64,000 nucleotides of DNA from NCBI GenBank assembly GCA_003435055.1, contig QUMM01000001.1, positions 248,001-312,000 on the forward strand, in the 5' to 3' direction. This document shows positions 1 to 9,548 of the stretch, one piece after another. Under the pieces are notes generated by a model that was not told the origin of the DNA, did not search any database, and worked only from the letters and a program-made list of their open reading frames with translations. The stretch comes from Lachnospiraceae bacterium OF09-6 (lineage in GTDB: Bacteria; Bacillota; Clostridia; Lachnospirales; Lachnospiraceae). The translations under genes were made by a program, and so were the position numbers. The stretch's first letter is position 1; each line of letters opens with the position of its first letter.

Positions 1-1844
1 GCAGCCTTCTTCTCATCTTCAAAGAATACCTGATACCATACCAGGAAAGAATAGATAGTCCAAATCTTACGGCTGTTGTCTTTTACTCCGTTTTTGTGAT
101 CATCCAGCAGGCGCATAATCGGTTCGGTATGGAAGTATTTCTTTGCTGCCGGGCTCTGGAATGCTTCTTTTACTTTTCCATATCCGGTATCTTCTTTTAA
201 CCATACACGAATCGGCACCGGAAATCCCAGTTTCTTCTTATTTGTAGTGAATTCCGGCAGACATTTTTCAGCCACACGACGGAATGCAAACTTGGTTGTC
301 TTATCCTTCAGCTTCATATTGGTACGAATCTGTCTGGCCACCTGGAACACTTCTTTATCCAGGAATGGTACACGCAGTTCCAGGGAATGTGCCATACTCA
401 TCTTATCTGCTTTTAACAGAATATCTCCCGGAAGCCAGTTAGTCAGATCAATGTACTGCATCTTGGTCGTATCATCATATTTACTCATCTTCTTATATTT
501 TTCAGCCAGAAGTGCTTCCGGTGAAGGTGCATCGGTCTTTATCTTCAGCAGTTTCTTCCGTTCATCTTCAGTGAAAATATTAGCATTTCCAATAAACCGT
601 TCTTCCACAGACTTGCTGGCACGGATAATATAGCTGCGTCCCTTCATACCTTCCGGCAGCTTCTCTGCCAGATTGGCCATGCTCTTTCTCCAGCTCTTCG
701 GCAGCCAGCTCATCCAGCGCAGAGACAATGGCTCTCTGTAAATGGTATATCCACCAAAGAATTCATCTGCGCCTTCTCCGGATGTAACTACTTTTACCTG
801 CTTTGCTGCTTCCCGTGCTACAAAATACAGCGCAATAGCTGCCGGGTCTGCCAGCGGTTCATCCATATGATACATGATCTTTGGCATCTCACCCCAGTAT
901 TCCTCTTCCGTAATCTGATGACTGTAGTTCTCAAGCCCCAGGAACTTGGCACATTCTTCTGCATACTGTGTCTCACTGTACTGATTATTCTTATCAAAGA
1001 ATCCAACCGTAAAGGTCTTCTTTCCAGAATATTTTGCAGCAATATAGCTGGAATCCACACCGCTGGAAAGAAACGCACCTACTTCAACGTCTGCCAGCAT
1101 ATGCTTGTCCACAGAATCTTCCAGCACATCAGTCAGTTTCTTTACCAGTTCTTCCTGGCTGTCCTTGGATACAGGCTCCAGCGTCGGATCGAAGTACTGT
1201 GTCACATTCATCTCACCATTCTGATAAGTCAGATAATGTCCTGGAAGGAGACGATATACTCCTTTGAAAAAGGTCTCTGTTAGATTGGAATACTGGAAAG
1301 ACAGATATTCTTCCAGAGCCTCATTATTGACTTCTTTTTTGAATCCCGGGAATTCCAGAATACTTTTAATCTCAGATGCAAATACCAGATTTCCGCGAAC
1401 TATTGCATAATAGACTGGCTTGATTCCGAAAAAGTCTCTTGCCATAAACAGTCTTTTTTTCTTATTATCCCAGATGGCAAATCCAAACATTCCACGCAGT
1501 TCGTGCACCAGTTTCTCACCATATTCTTCATAGCCATGAATCAGCGTCTCTGTATCCGAACTGTTCTTGAAGACATGTCCCTTAGCCAGAAATCGTTCTC
1601 TTAATTCCGGGCTGTTGTAGATCTCTCCGTTGAATACAATGCCTACTTCTCCATCTTCATTAAACATTGGCTGAGATCCGTTTTCCAGGTCGATAATGCT
1701 CAGGCGACGAAATCCCAGAGCCACCTGATCATTCACATATTTTCCTGCGGAATCCGGACCACGATGAACAATCACCTTCATCATATCATCCAGCACCTGT
1801 TCTTTATTTCCCTGTTTTCCAACAAATCCAACTATACCGCACAT
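1..1844 (-). CDS. asnB: Asparagine synthase (glutamine-hydrolysing), 3' end cut by window edge
   Basis: Converts aspartate plus glutamine to asparagine with ATP in the cytoplasm. The protein starts MCGIVGF, so after Met removal Cys becomes the N-terminal nucleophile of the class II glutaminase domain. RGPDSAG near residue 30 and FNGEIYN near residue 70 are glutaminase motifs. The synthetase half shows the PP-loop SSGVDSS near residue 255 and SGEGADEFFGGY near 345. About 614 codons lie in the window, which is close to the usual family length, so only a few C-terminal residues are missing. ATG at 1844 follows an AGAGGA ribosome site and a good promoter. It lies downstream of gdhA, which suggests a nitrogen-assimilation neighbourhood. 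Confidence 0.95.
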   Translation of the reverse strand, partial: MCGIVGFVGKQGNKEQVLDDMMKVIVHRGPDSAGKYVNDQVALGFRRLSIIDLENGSQPMFNEDGEVGIVFNGEIYNSPELRERFLAKGHVFKNSSDTETLIHGYEEYGEKLVHELRGMFGFAIWDNKKKRLFMARDFFGIKPVYYAIVRGNLVFASEIKSILEFPGFKKEVNNEALEEYLSFQYSNLTETFFKGVYRLLPGHYLTYQNGEMNVTQYFDPTLEPVSKDSQEELVKKLTDVLEDSVDKHMLADVEVGAFLSSGVDSSYIAAKYSGKKTFTVGFFDKNNQYSETQYAEECAKFLGLENYSHQITEEEYWGEMPKIMYHMDEPLADPAAIALYFVAREAAKQVKVVTSGEGADEFFGGYTIYREPLSLRWMSWLPKSWRKSMANLAEKLPEGMKGRSYIIRASKSVEERFIGNANIFTEDERKKLLKIKTDAPSPEALLAEKYKKMSKYDDTTKMQYIDLTNWLPGDILLKADKMSMAHSLELRVPFLDKEVFQVARQIRTNMKLKDKTTKFAFRRVAEKCLPEFTTNKKKLGFPVPIRVWLKEDTGYGKVKEAFQSPAAKKYFHTEPIMRLLDDHKNGVKDNSRKIWTIYSFLVWYQVFFEDEKKA

Positions 1845-1932
1845 ATTTTTTCATTCCTCTTTTACTTGTCTCTCATCAATGAGCTTCTTTTTTCATCGAT
1901 TTTTTTCTATTTTTTCCAAAATTTCAAATTTT

Positions 1933-1961
1933 AGTATAGCAAAGATATGGAGGTTTGGCAA
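1933..1961 (-). promoter_or_regulatory. Promoter of asnB
   Basis: On the minus strand the -35 is TTGCCA (1956-1961) and the -10 is TATACT (1933-1938), with exactly 17 bases between. It lies between the gdhA terminator and the asnB start, so asnB is probably transcribed separately from gdhA. Confidence 0.75.
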
Positions 1962-2011
1962 ATTTTTTTATTATGATGAATTCTGATTGCACTACTTTCT
2001 TTTTTGCATAA

Positions 2012-2053
2012 GAAAAAACAGGAAACTGTGGTTTTCCACAGCCTCCTGTTTTA
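2012..2053 (-). terminator. Intrinsic terminator of gdhA
   Basis: Two stacked stems (ACAGGA/TCCTGT outside, CTGTGG/CCACAG inside with an AAAA loop) are followed on the minus strand by a T-run, about 30 bases after the gdhA stop. Confidence 0.85.
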
Positions 2054-2084
2054 CTTTTCTTCTTTTTTATTACAATCTGCGCTT

Positions 2085-3422
<1,338 letters not shown>

Positions 3423-3449
3423 TCATATCCTCCTTAAATCCGGGCTAAT

Positions 3450-3477
3450 AAAAAACAGGTAGACGAAGGTCTACCTG
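3450..3477 (-). terminator. Terminator-like hairpin in the gdhA leader
   Basis: On the minus strand a perfect 9-bp stem, CAGGTAGAC/GTCTACCTG (3456-3464 with 3469-3477) and a four-base loop, is followed by a run of five or six T. It sits between the gdhA promoter and the ribosome site, so it would be in the gdhA 5' leader. It could act as an attenuator, or simply end readthrough from the upstream oxidoreductase gene. Confidence 0.7.
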
Positions 3478-3506
3478 CTCTATCTCTGACGCCCTTGTCT
3501 GACATT

Positions 3507-3535
3507 ATTATATACGCTTCGTTTTTTTGTGACAA
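3507..3535 (-). promoter_or_regulatory. Promoter of gdhA
   Basis: On the minus strand TTGTCA (3530-3535) and TATAAT (3507-3512) are separated by 17 bases. Transcription would start near 3500, about 80 bases upstream of the gdhA ATG and about 23 bases ahead of the leader hairpin. Confidence 0.8.
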
Positions 3536-3595
3536 GCATTTTTCCGTCTCTGGCATACAGATTATTATGATTAGTATTATCGAATTTATGAATTA

Positions 3596-4765
3596 TTACT
3601 TTATCTGTTCTTTTGCGATCTGCACATCCATGGCTGCATCGTATTCCTCTGCTTTCGGAGGCATACAGATCTCTTTTCCAGTCCATCCGGAAAGCTGGGC
3701 TGCTGCTGCAATCTGATTTTCCAGTAATCCATCCTGGTAATCACTGTACAAAGCTTCTCCGCTCAGAATATGTTCTGCGAAATTGCGCAGTGCTTCGCTG
3801 TGATCATTGCCATACGTAGTCTCCACTTCCCGAACTTCCATGTCATATAGGGCAGCTTCATTTTCCCGCTTCATATTCTGGAAAGTATAATGATCATAAG
3901 TATGGTTCCATTCCTTCTCATCCTGATGGAAACGGTATATTGTCAGTTTCTTTCCATTTTCCAGAATGATTTTTCCCTTTGAAAAATCCAGTTCCAGACG
4001 GTTGGTGCCAAGTGGATCATGAGTACAGGATACAATCGTTCCGGTAACTCCGTTTTCATATTCCGCCACAATGGTAATATCGTTCTCTACCGGAATATCC
4101 CGATAAGCTCCCTGAATGCATTTCGCAAATATCTTTTTCGGTGCTCCGCAGATCCATGCCCACAGATCCAGATTATGAGGAAGCTGGTTTACCAGGATTC
4201 CGCCCCCTTCTTTGCTGTAAGATCCTCTCCATGGACCGCTGGTATAATACTGGTCTGGTCTCCACCAGTCATTGATCAGCCAGTTAGAACGACGAAGACT
4301 GCCCAGTTCTTTCTTTTCTGCCATTTCTTTGATGGAGCGATATAATGGATTGGCACGCTGGTTATACATCATAGCCAGCGTAAGCTCCGGATGCTTTTCC
4401 TTCACCTGTACCAGTTTTTCTGCATCAGACAGTCGAATACACATCGGTTTTTCACAAAGTACATGCTTGCCATGTTCCAATGCATACATAGCAGGCTCAT
4501 GATGAAGCAGATGCGGCAATGTAATGATCACTGCATCACAGCAGTCACTCTCGATCAGCTTTTTCCAGTTTTTAAAAACGGTTATTCCAGGAATCTCCTG
4601 AAATGTTTTCGCTGTATCGGAATTGGATGTCGCTACTGCCGTCACTTTACAATTGCCCGGAGCCTTTTTGATCCCATATCGCTCCAGATCCACCCCATCA
4701 ATAATGTCACGATAAAATTTTCCCTGAATTCCACATCCAATAATACCGATTCGTAATTTGTTCAT
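3596..4765 (-). CDS. Gfo/Idh/MocA family oxidoreductase
   Basis: Predicted NAD(P)-dependent sugar, inositol or amino-sugar dehydrogenase; the substrate cannot be told. The N-terminus carries a Rossmann fold with IGIIGCGIQGKFYRD (glycine-rich loop at residues 5-20). CEKPM near residue 100 is the family signature with the Lys that contacts cofactor and substrate. The C-terminal half is the usual alpha/beta substrate domain. I choose ATG at 4765 (389 aa) because it has a GAGAGGAG ribosome site about 8 bases upstream; the longer frame to 4795 does not. No transporter or pathway partner is adjacent, so the role remains general. Confidence 0.85.
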   Translation of the reverse strand: MNKLRIGIIGCGIQGKFYRDIIDGVDLERYGIKKAPGNCKVTAVATSNSDTAKTFQEIPGITVFKNWKKLIESDCCDAVIITLPHLLHHEPAMYALEHGKHVLCEKPMCIRLSDAEKLVQVKEKHPELTLAMMYNQRANPLYRSIKEMAEKKELGSLRRSNWLINDWWRPDQYYTSGPWRGSYSKEGGGILVNQLPHNLDLWAWICGAPKKIFAKCIQGAYRDIPVENDITIVAEYENGVTGTIVSCTHDPLGTNRLELDFSKGKIILENGKKLTIYRFHQDEKEWNHTYDHYTFQNMKRENEAALYDMEVREVETTYGNDHSEALRNFAEHILSGEALYSDYQDGLLENQIAAAAQLSGWTGKEICMPPKAEEYDAAMDVQIAKEQIK

Positions 4766-4793
4766 CTTCTTTCTCCTCTCGTCAAATATGGTC

Positions 4794-4937
4794 AAGCGGA
4801 TATTCGCAATCCGCTTCGCTACTTGCTCATAACCGAATAACTGCTCCGCAGTTTATCAGAAGGAGCTTGCACTCCTCCTGATACAAGCAAGTCCCCACCC
4901 ACTGCTTATTGCTTTTCGCAATTGAAGCAGGGGACTT
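4794..4937 (-). other. Run of four hairpins upstream of the oxidoreductase gene
   Basis: Four inverted repeats follow one another: 4794-4801/4809-4816 (8 bp), 4840-4844/4848-4852, 4855-4865/4872-4882 (11 bp with one mismatch) and 4889-4896/4930-4937 (8 bp enclosing a nested hairpin 4902-4912/4918-4930). No long frame and no T-run fit a simple terminator. It could be a structured leader RNA for the oxidoreductase gene or a small palindromic repeat element. I do not recognise the family. Confidence 0.5.
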
Positions 4938-4950
4938 ACTTGATTCAGTT

Positions 4951-4978
4951 AAAAAGACCTGCGATCTCTCGCAGGCCT
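4951..4978 (-). terminator. Terminator of the SH3 protein gene
   Basis: On the minus strand the stem GCCTGCGA/TCGCAGGT with a four-base loop is followed by five T, just after the stop of the gene at 4991. Confidence 0.85.
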
Positions 4979-4990
4979 TGTATCTTTCTC

Positions 4991-6004
4991 TTATGCTGCT
5001 GCCTCTGTCTCCGGAGTCGCATCTGCATTATAATCTGGTGAGAAATAATCAGCTTCATCACTCTGATCGGATGCATCAGTGCTGTCAGTCGCATCTGCTG
5101 AGGAAAGGAATTCACTCTTTACATAAGCATTCTGACCATAGAAGTCAATCTTTGTCCATCCATCATCTGTCTCACCAAGCTTTGTTACACTGTCACCAAT
5201 CGTCAGACCACCAATTACGTTATCATCTGACTCTGTGCTCGGCTCAGAACGTACATTACAGGAATCATTGGCAACCATCTCTGCCGGTTCTTCTGACTGA
5301 GCTTCTGTCTCTGGCTCAGCTTCTCCATCCTGTGAATTGCCATATTTACTCATAAACTCTTTCAGTACCGGATCGGAGTTCTTCGCATCCTCGCACGCTT
5401 TGTTTACGGTATCGATCAGATTCTGCACTTCTGTGCTCTTTCTGGTCTCTTCAATAAAACTCTCTGCAGCCTGGTCTCCTGTAGGATCTGTGATCACATA
5501 GCTGCCATCTGCACCTTTCTTCAGATAGAACTGCGTCAGGCTTGGAACCAGTGTATCAATGTTCTGCACCTTTCCATCATAGCATACATAGACTACACAA
5601 CTGTCATCGGCAGGTCCCTGTTTGGAGTAGGTCTTGATGTTACTGTAGCTTTCCACGTAACTGCTGTCCAGATTTGCTTTTTCCTCTGTCTCATCCAGTG
5701 ACGGATCCAGCTTCTTTAATGTCTCAAGATCCTTATTTGTCTTTGCTGTATAATAGGAAGTCATCACGGTAAGTACATCTGCATCATTCTGCACCAGTGT
5801 TCCTGATGAAGCACTTCCATCTACAATGGTATCTGTGCTTGCGGATGTTTCACTCTCCGTCTCAGCCTTTTTGGAACTACTTCCCTTACCCAGATGACTG
5901 ATTGCTCTGATACCTGTCACGGCCAGAATAATCACTAAAATCAAGGCAACTCCTAATAATATGTATCTCAGATTATCTGAGATCCACTCTCTGATATCGT
6001 CCAT
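4991..6004 (-). CDS. Membrane-anchored SH3-domain protein
   Basis: Function unknown; probably an envelope protein that contacts peptidoglycan. The 337-residue product has one N-terminal membrane segment at about residues 14-34 (YILLGVALILVIILAV). A Ser/Thr-rich linker and an alpha-helical middle domain of roughly 150 residues follow. A bacterial SH3 (SH3b) domain lies at about 243-302, with CNVRSEPS, GDSV and DGWTKIDFYGQNAYV. The tail is Asp/Ser-rich. ATG at 6004 has an AGGAGG ribosome site. The gene begins 31 bases after tRNA-Arg(CCG) on the same strand with no terminator between, so the two may share a transcript. Confidence 0.75.
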   Translation of the reverse strand: MDDIREWISDNLRYILLGVALILVIILAVTGIRAISHLGKGSSSKKAETESETSASTDTIVDGSASSGTLVQNDADVLTVMTSYYTAKTNKDLETLKKLDPSLDETEEKANLDSSYVESYSNIKTYSKQGPADDSCVVYVCYDGKVQNIDTLVPSLTQFYLKKGADGSYVITDPTGDQAAESFIEETRKSTEVQNLIDTVNKACEDAKNSDPVLKEFMSKYGNSQDGEAEPETEAQSEEPAEMVANDSCNVRSEPSTESDDNVIGGLTIGDSVTKLGETDDGWTKIDFYGQNAYVKSEFLSSADATDSTDASDQSDEADYFSPDYNADATPETEAAA

Positions 6005-6035
6005 AATAATTCTGCCTCCTGTTCATTTGTTTTAA

Positions 6036-6108
6036 CGCACCTGGAGGGATTCGAACCCCCGACACGTGGTACCGGAAACCACTGCTCTATCCCCTGAGCT
6101 ACAGGTGC
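6036..6108 (-). tRNA. tRNA-Arg (anticodon CCG)
   Basis: A 73-base cloverleaf reads on the minus strand. The acceptor stem pairs GCACCTG with CAGGTGC and the discriminator is G. The D-arm has the usual AGCTCAG, and the T-arm carries GGTTCGAATCC. The anticodon loop TTCCGGT between GTGGT and ACCAC gives anticodon CCG. CCA is not encoded. Confidence 0.95.
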
Positions 6109-6134
6109 AATATGGACAGTCCACAACAATCATT

Positions 6135-6163
6135 ATAGTACAATAGAATTAATCAAAAGTCAA
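6135..6163 (-). promoter_or_regulatory. Promoter of tRNA-Arg(CCG)
   Basis: On the minus strand TTGACT (6158-6163) and TACTAT (6135-6140) are 17 bases apart, about 27 bases upstream of the mature tRNA 5' end. Confidence 0.65.
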
Positions 6164-6166
6164 GAC

Positions 6167-7069
6167 TTATGATTCTCCTTCTGTGGTGCTGCATACCTCT
6201 ACCCCGGCCAGGCGGTGCATGGCAGTCTGATAATAATAGATCTGATCAGACAGATATTCCTCCACAGATACTTCTTTCTGATTTACTTCTTTTACCAGAT
6301 CTGTCATCTCATCTGGCGGCATGGCGCATCCGGCCGGAATGATAATGCATTCATGAATACTGCTCGGCAAAATCCAGAAGTCATCTTTCAGTGCCTTTCC
6401 AATCTTTTCCAGTACACTGTCAAAGATCATGGCAGATGCCCCAAAATAGTTTTCTTCATTGGTCAGTATGTACATTGGTATGGTTGCTTCCTGGTGATAT
6501 CCATATGTCTCCAGCATTGTTCCGATTCCGAGGAACTTAACCGGAAGGATTTTCTGTGTGTTTTCTCTGGCACACCGAATTACTTCTTCCTCTTCCACAC
6601 CCCAGCTTTTACAATGGCTTTTCCGAACCAGAATAGTCGCTTTGCCAATGATCTCATCCTCTACTTTATAATAGGCTACCACAGCCAGATTCAGGAAATC
6701 CTGATACGGCACCTCCCGCAGAAGCTTTTCATTCTTTTTCCGGTTGATCAGCTTGCAGGCCAGATGTTCCTTTACTTTTTCAAAGTCCAGATAATCCTCT
6801 GCCCGAAAATTTTCTGTGGTAACGGCATTCTGATACAGACTGACGATCTTGTCCACAATTTCCGGCATGGTCTTTCCATCCTCATACTCTGCATAAAGAT
6901 CATTCAGGTAAATCGTTGGTGCCATATGATTGTCTTTGCCATAGAAAGAAAGTCCGTCGAGTTCCACAGAATTGTTTTTGATTACCTGATGAAGTTCCAC
7001 TCGCACCTCCTCTCCCAGTTTTTCTTCGATTTTGGTCTGCACGTAGCCGACAAATTCTTCATACTTCAA
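6167..7069 (-). CDS. DUF5688 family protein
   Basis: A 300-residue soluble protein of a family found widely in Lachnospiraceae with no known function. It begins with a helical segment (KYEEFVGYVQTKIEEKL), followed by a VELHQVIKNNSVELDGLSFYG strand-rich block typical of the family; no catalytic motif stands out. The start is TTG at 7069: an AGAGGA ribosome site lies 7 bases upstream, an in-frame stop lies about 30 bases further up, and the nearby ATG codons are out of frame. There are no membrane segments and the gene stands alone. Confidence 0.7.
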   Translation of the reverse strand: MKYEEFVGYVQTKIEEKLGEEVRVELHQVIKNNSVELDGLSFYGKDNHMAPTIYLNDLYAEYEDGKTMPEIVDKIVSLYQNAVTTENFRAEDYLDFEKVKEHLACKLINRKKNEKLLREVPYQDFLNLAVVAYYKVEDEIIGKATILVRKSHCKSWGVEEEEVIRCARENTQKILPVKFLGIGTMLETYGYHQEATIPMYILTNEENYFGASAMIFDSVLEKIGKALKDDFWILPSSIHECIIIPAGCAMPPDEMTDLVKEVNQKEVSVEEYLSDQIYYYQTAMHRLAGVEVCSTTEGES

Positions 7070-7223
7070 ATCTTTGTCCTCTTTTCTTATAATCTTTCAT
7101 AAAACCGCTTGGAAATATTGTGCGAATGCACGAGAATTATTCAGAAGTTTTACATCACTTATAGTATCACAGTTCCATCACATATGCAATGGGTTTATTT
7201 TGTTATTATTTGTGTATTTTTGT

Positions 7224-7261
7224 CAAAAAAAGGATCTCAGAAAATTCTGAGATCCTTTTTT
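7224..7261 (-). terminator. Terminator of efp
   Basis: A long perfect inverted repeat (AAAGGATCTCAGAA and its complement) flanked by A-run and T-run lies 20 bases after the efp stop. It would work in both directions. Confidence 0.9.
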
Positions 7262-7281
7262 ACGAAATATCATATGTTATT

Positions 7282-7839
7282 CTATACTCTGGACAGGTAC
7301 TCTCCTGTACGTGTGTCAATCTTGATCACATCGCCCTGTTCTACGAACAGTGGAACATATACAACTGCGCCTGTCTCTACAGTAGCTGGCTTGGTCGCAC
7401 CTGTAGCTGTATCACCCTTGAATCCTGGCTCTGTGTCTGTGATAGCCAGTTCTACGAACAGAGGTGGCTCTACAGCGAATACATTGCCGTTGTGTGAACA
7501 GATCTTAACCATTTCGTTCTCTTTTACGAACTTCAGTGCATCACCGATATCCTCCTGGCTCAGTGCGATCTGATCATATGTCTCAACGTTCATGAAGTGG
7601 AACAGGTCACCATCTGAGTATAAGTACTGCATATCTACACGATCGATACGTGCTGCAGGGAACTTCTCAGTTGGTCTGAAAGTTTTTTCTACTACACCAC
7701 CGTTGATAATGTTTTTTAATTTGGTTCTAACGAAAGCAGCGCCTTTTCCAGGTTTTACATGCTGGAATTCCAGAATCTGGTAAATATTTCCCTCGATCTC
7801 CAGTGTTACGCCATTTCTAAAATCTCCTGCTGATATCAT
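7282..7839 (-). CDS. efp: Elongation factor P
   Basis: Binds ribosomes stalled at polyproline and promotes peptide-bond formation. The 185-aa length is standard. The KOW-like N-terminal domain contains [14 protein letters not shown], where the loop lysine of PGKG (residue 32) is the site modified in some bacteria; no modification gene is in this window. The OB domains follow, ending in the conserved [17 protein letters not shown] at 7839 is preceded by AGGAGG. It follows the Xaa-Pro peptidase gene, a common order in Bacillota, but has its own promoter. Confidence 0.97.
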   Translation of the reverse strand: MISAGDFRNGVTLEIEGNIYQILEFQHVKPGKGAAFVRTKLKNIINGGVVEKTFRPTEKFPAARIDRVDMQYLYSDGDLFHFMNVETYDQIALSQEDIGDALKFVKENEMVKICSHNGNVFAVEPPLFVELAITDTEPGFKGDTATGATKPATVETGAVVYVPLFVEQGDVIKIDTRTGEYLSRV

Positions 7840-7899
7840 TCAAATATTCCTCCTTAGATTACGAATACGGGTTGCATCCTCTTCCCATAGATACGATTA

Positions 7900-7928
7900 A
7901 TTGTATAATATAATATCATTCATTTCAA
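7900..7928 (-). promoter_or_regulatory. Promoter of efp
   Basis: On the minus strand TTGAAA (7923-7928) and TACAAT (7900-7905) are 17 bases apart, in the gap between the peptidase stop and the efp start. Confidence 0.65.
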
Positions 7929-7937
7929 GTTTTTTTT

Positions 7938-9010
7938 CTATAATTCAATCAATTCTTTCGGAGAATGTGCCAGATTACGGCATCCTTCTGCTGTGACAAC
8001 TACCATATCCTCAATTCTGACACCACCAAATCCTGGCACATAAATACCTGGTTCTACGGTTTCGATCATATTCGGCAGAATGGTTTCTTTGCAAAGCATG
8101 GACAGGCGTGGTTCTTCATGAATATACAATCCTACACTGTGTCCCAGTCCATGTCCAAAATATTCTCCATACCCCGCTTTGGCAATGATATCTCTCGCCA
8201 CTTTATCCACGTCACATCCACGCATGCCACCCTTTAATGCATCCAGGGCTGCCAGCTGTGCTTCCAGTACTGTATTGTAAATCTCTTTTTGTTTGTCATT
8301 TGCCTTGCCAATCATCACAGTTCTGGTCATATCGGAGCAGTAGCCCTGATACAGACATCCAAAGTCCATGGTAACAAAGTCGCCTTTTTCCAGCTTGCGG
8401 CCAGACGGCATCGCATGAGGCATGGCAGAGTTCGGACCAGATGCCACAATAGATTCAAAGCTTAAATTCTCTGCTCCATGTGTCTTCATAAAATATTCCA
8501 GTTCCGCTGCCACTTCCAGTTCGGTAATACCAGGCTTTAATACATCCAGGATGTGGGTAAATGCCTGATCTCCGATTGATTCTGCTTTGGCAGATATTCC
8601 AGTTCCCATTCTTCTTTCACTGCACGAAGCAGATCCAGAGAATCTCCCAGTGGAATATCAATCTTTCCTTCGCAGGCTTCCTGCAGTCCCTGATAGGTCT
8701 TGCACAACATATAAGCGTCTTCATAAGCTACATGCTGTGCACCTTCTTCGGCAATCAGTGCATATACCATCTGGCCATAAGTCTGACCTGTAGCAATCTC
8801 CTGTACCTCAAAATCTGGTGCTTCCTCTTTTGCCATAGTCGTGTAACGGGAATCTGTCATCAGTACCTGTCTTTTCTTTGAAATGTACAGATAACCGGTA
8901 GCTCCGCGAAATCCACTTAAATAACGCATATTATATCCATCAGATACCAGAATCGCATCTGCTTTTTTCTCATCCAGTACGGCATACGCCTTTGTATAAT
9001 AACCCTTCAT
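7938..9010 (-). CDS. Xaa-Pro aminopeptidase (M24), frameshifted in this sequence
   Basis: Removes N-terminal residues before proline. Residues 1-150 form the creatinase N-terminal domain (LVSDGYNMRYLSGFRG). The pita-bread domain holds the dinuclear-metal ligands: DFGCLYQGYCSDMTRT (two Asp), HGLGHSVGL (His) and the Glu residues in EPGIYVPGFGGVRIED. Frame is lost near 8590-8591, where LEYL should continue LAKAESIGDQAF; restoring one G (CTGGCCAAA for CTGCCAAA) joins the halves into about 357 aa, the normal length. No other damage is seen, so a sequence error is more likely than gene loss. ATG is at 9010. Confidence 0.85.
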
Positions 9011-9016
9011 TGATCC

Positions 9017-9537
9017 TTAAATCCTTTCTTTCCTTTTCTCTGCCCGGCACTTTCTCCGGTAGAAAAAGAGTACGATTTTTTCCAGATAACGCTTCAGCAC
9101 AATCTGGATCTCCTCTTTTTGGTGAATCGGCTTTACCAGAATACTGGTAATCCCGGTTCTCCTGGCCCCATATACATCTGTGAACAGCTGATCTCCCACA
9201 AACAACGTATTCTCTGTGGTCGTTCCCAGCTTCTTCATAGCCATCTGATAGCCCTTTCTGGAAGGCTTGTGTGCATCCTCCAAAAACATTGTTCCCACTT
9301 CATCAGCAAAAGGCTTCACCCGTGGCAACTGATTGTTAGAGATCAGACAACACTGAAATCCTATGCTGCGCAGCCTCTCAAACAATGCCTTTGCCCGATC
9401 ATCTGCCGGTGCCCATGGGGCACCAGCGTATTATCAATATCAAATAGGATCCCTCTGTATCCTCTCTGATACCATTCTTCAAAATCTATACTGTAGGTAG
9501 AATCCAGATACTCATCTGGATAAAACATCTCTAACAT
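9017..9537 (-). CDS. yqeG: YqeG family HAD-type phosphatase, frameshifted in this sequence
   Basis: Predicted HAD phosphatase of the YqeG (IIIA subfamily) group; the substrate is unknown. ATG at 9537 begins MLEMFYPDEYLDSTYSIDFE. HAD motif I is FDIDNTLVPHG, motif II is LISNN, and VGDQLFTDVYGA holds the late-motif aspartates. Frame is lost at 9412-9414, where GGGG should stand instead of GGG; repairing it gives ...LVPHGAPADDRAKALFERL and about 173 aa, the full family length. It is 6 bases from the Xaa-Pro peptidase gene and probably cotranscribed with it. Confidence 0.82.
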
Positions 9538-9548
9538 TCACTGCCCGC

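Noticed and set aside
6215..7102. 295-aa plus-strand frame opposite the DUF5688 gene
   Set aside because: Hydrophobic low-information text, no ribosome site; the minus-strand frame matches a known family.
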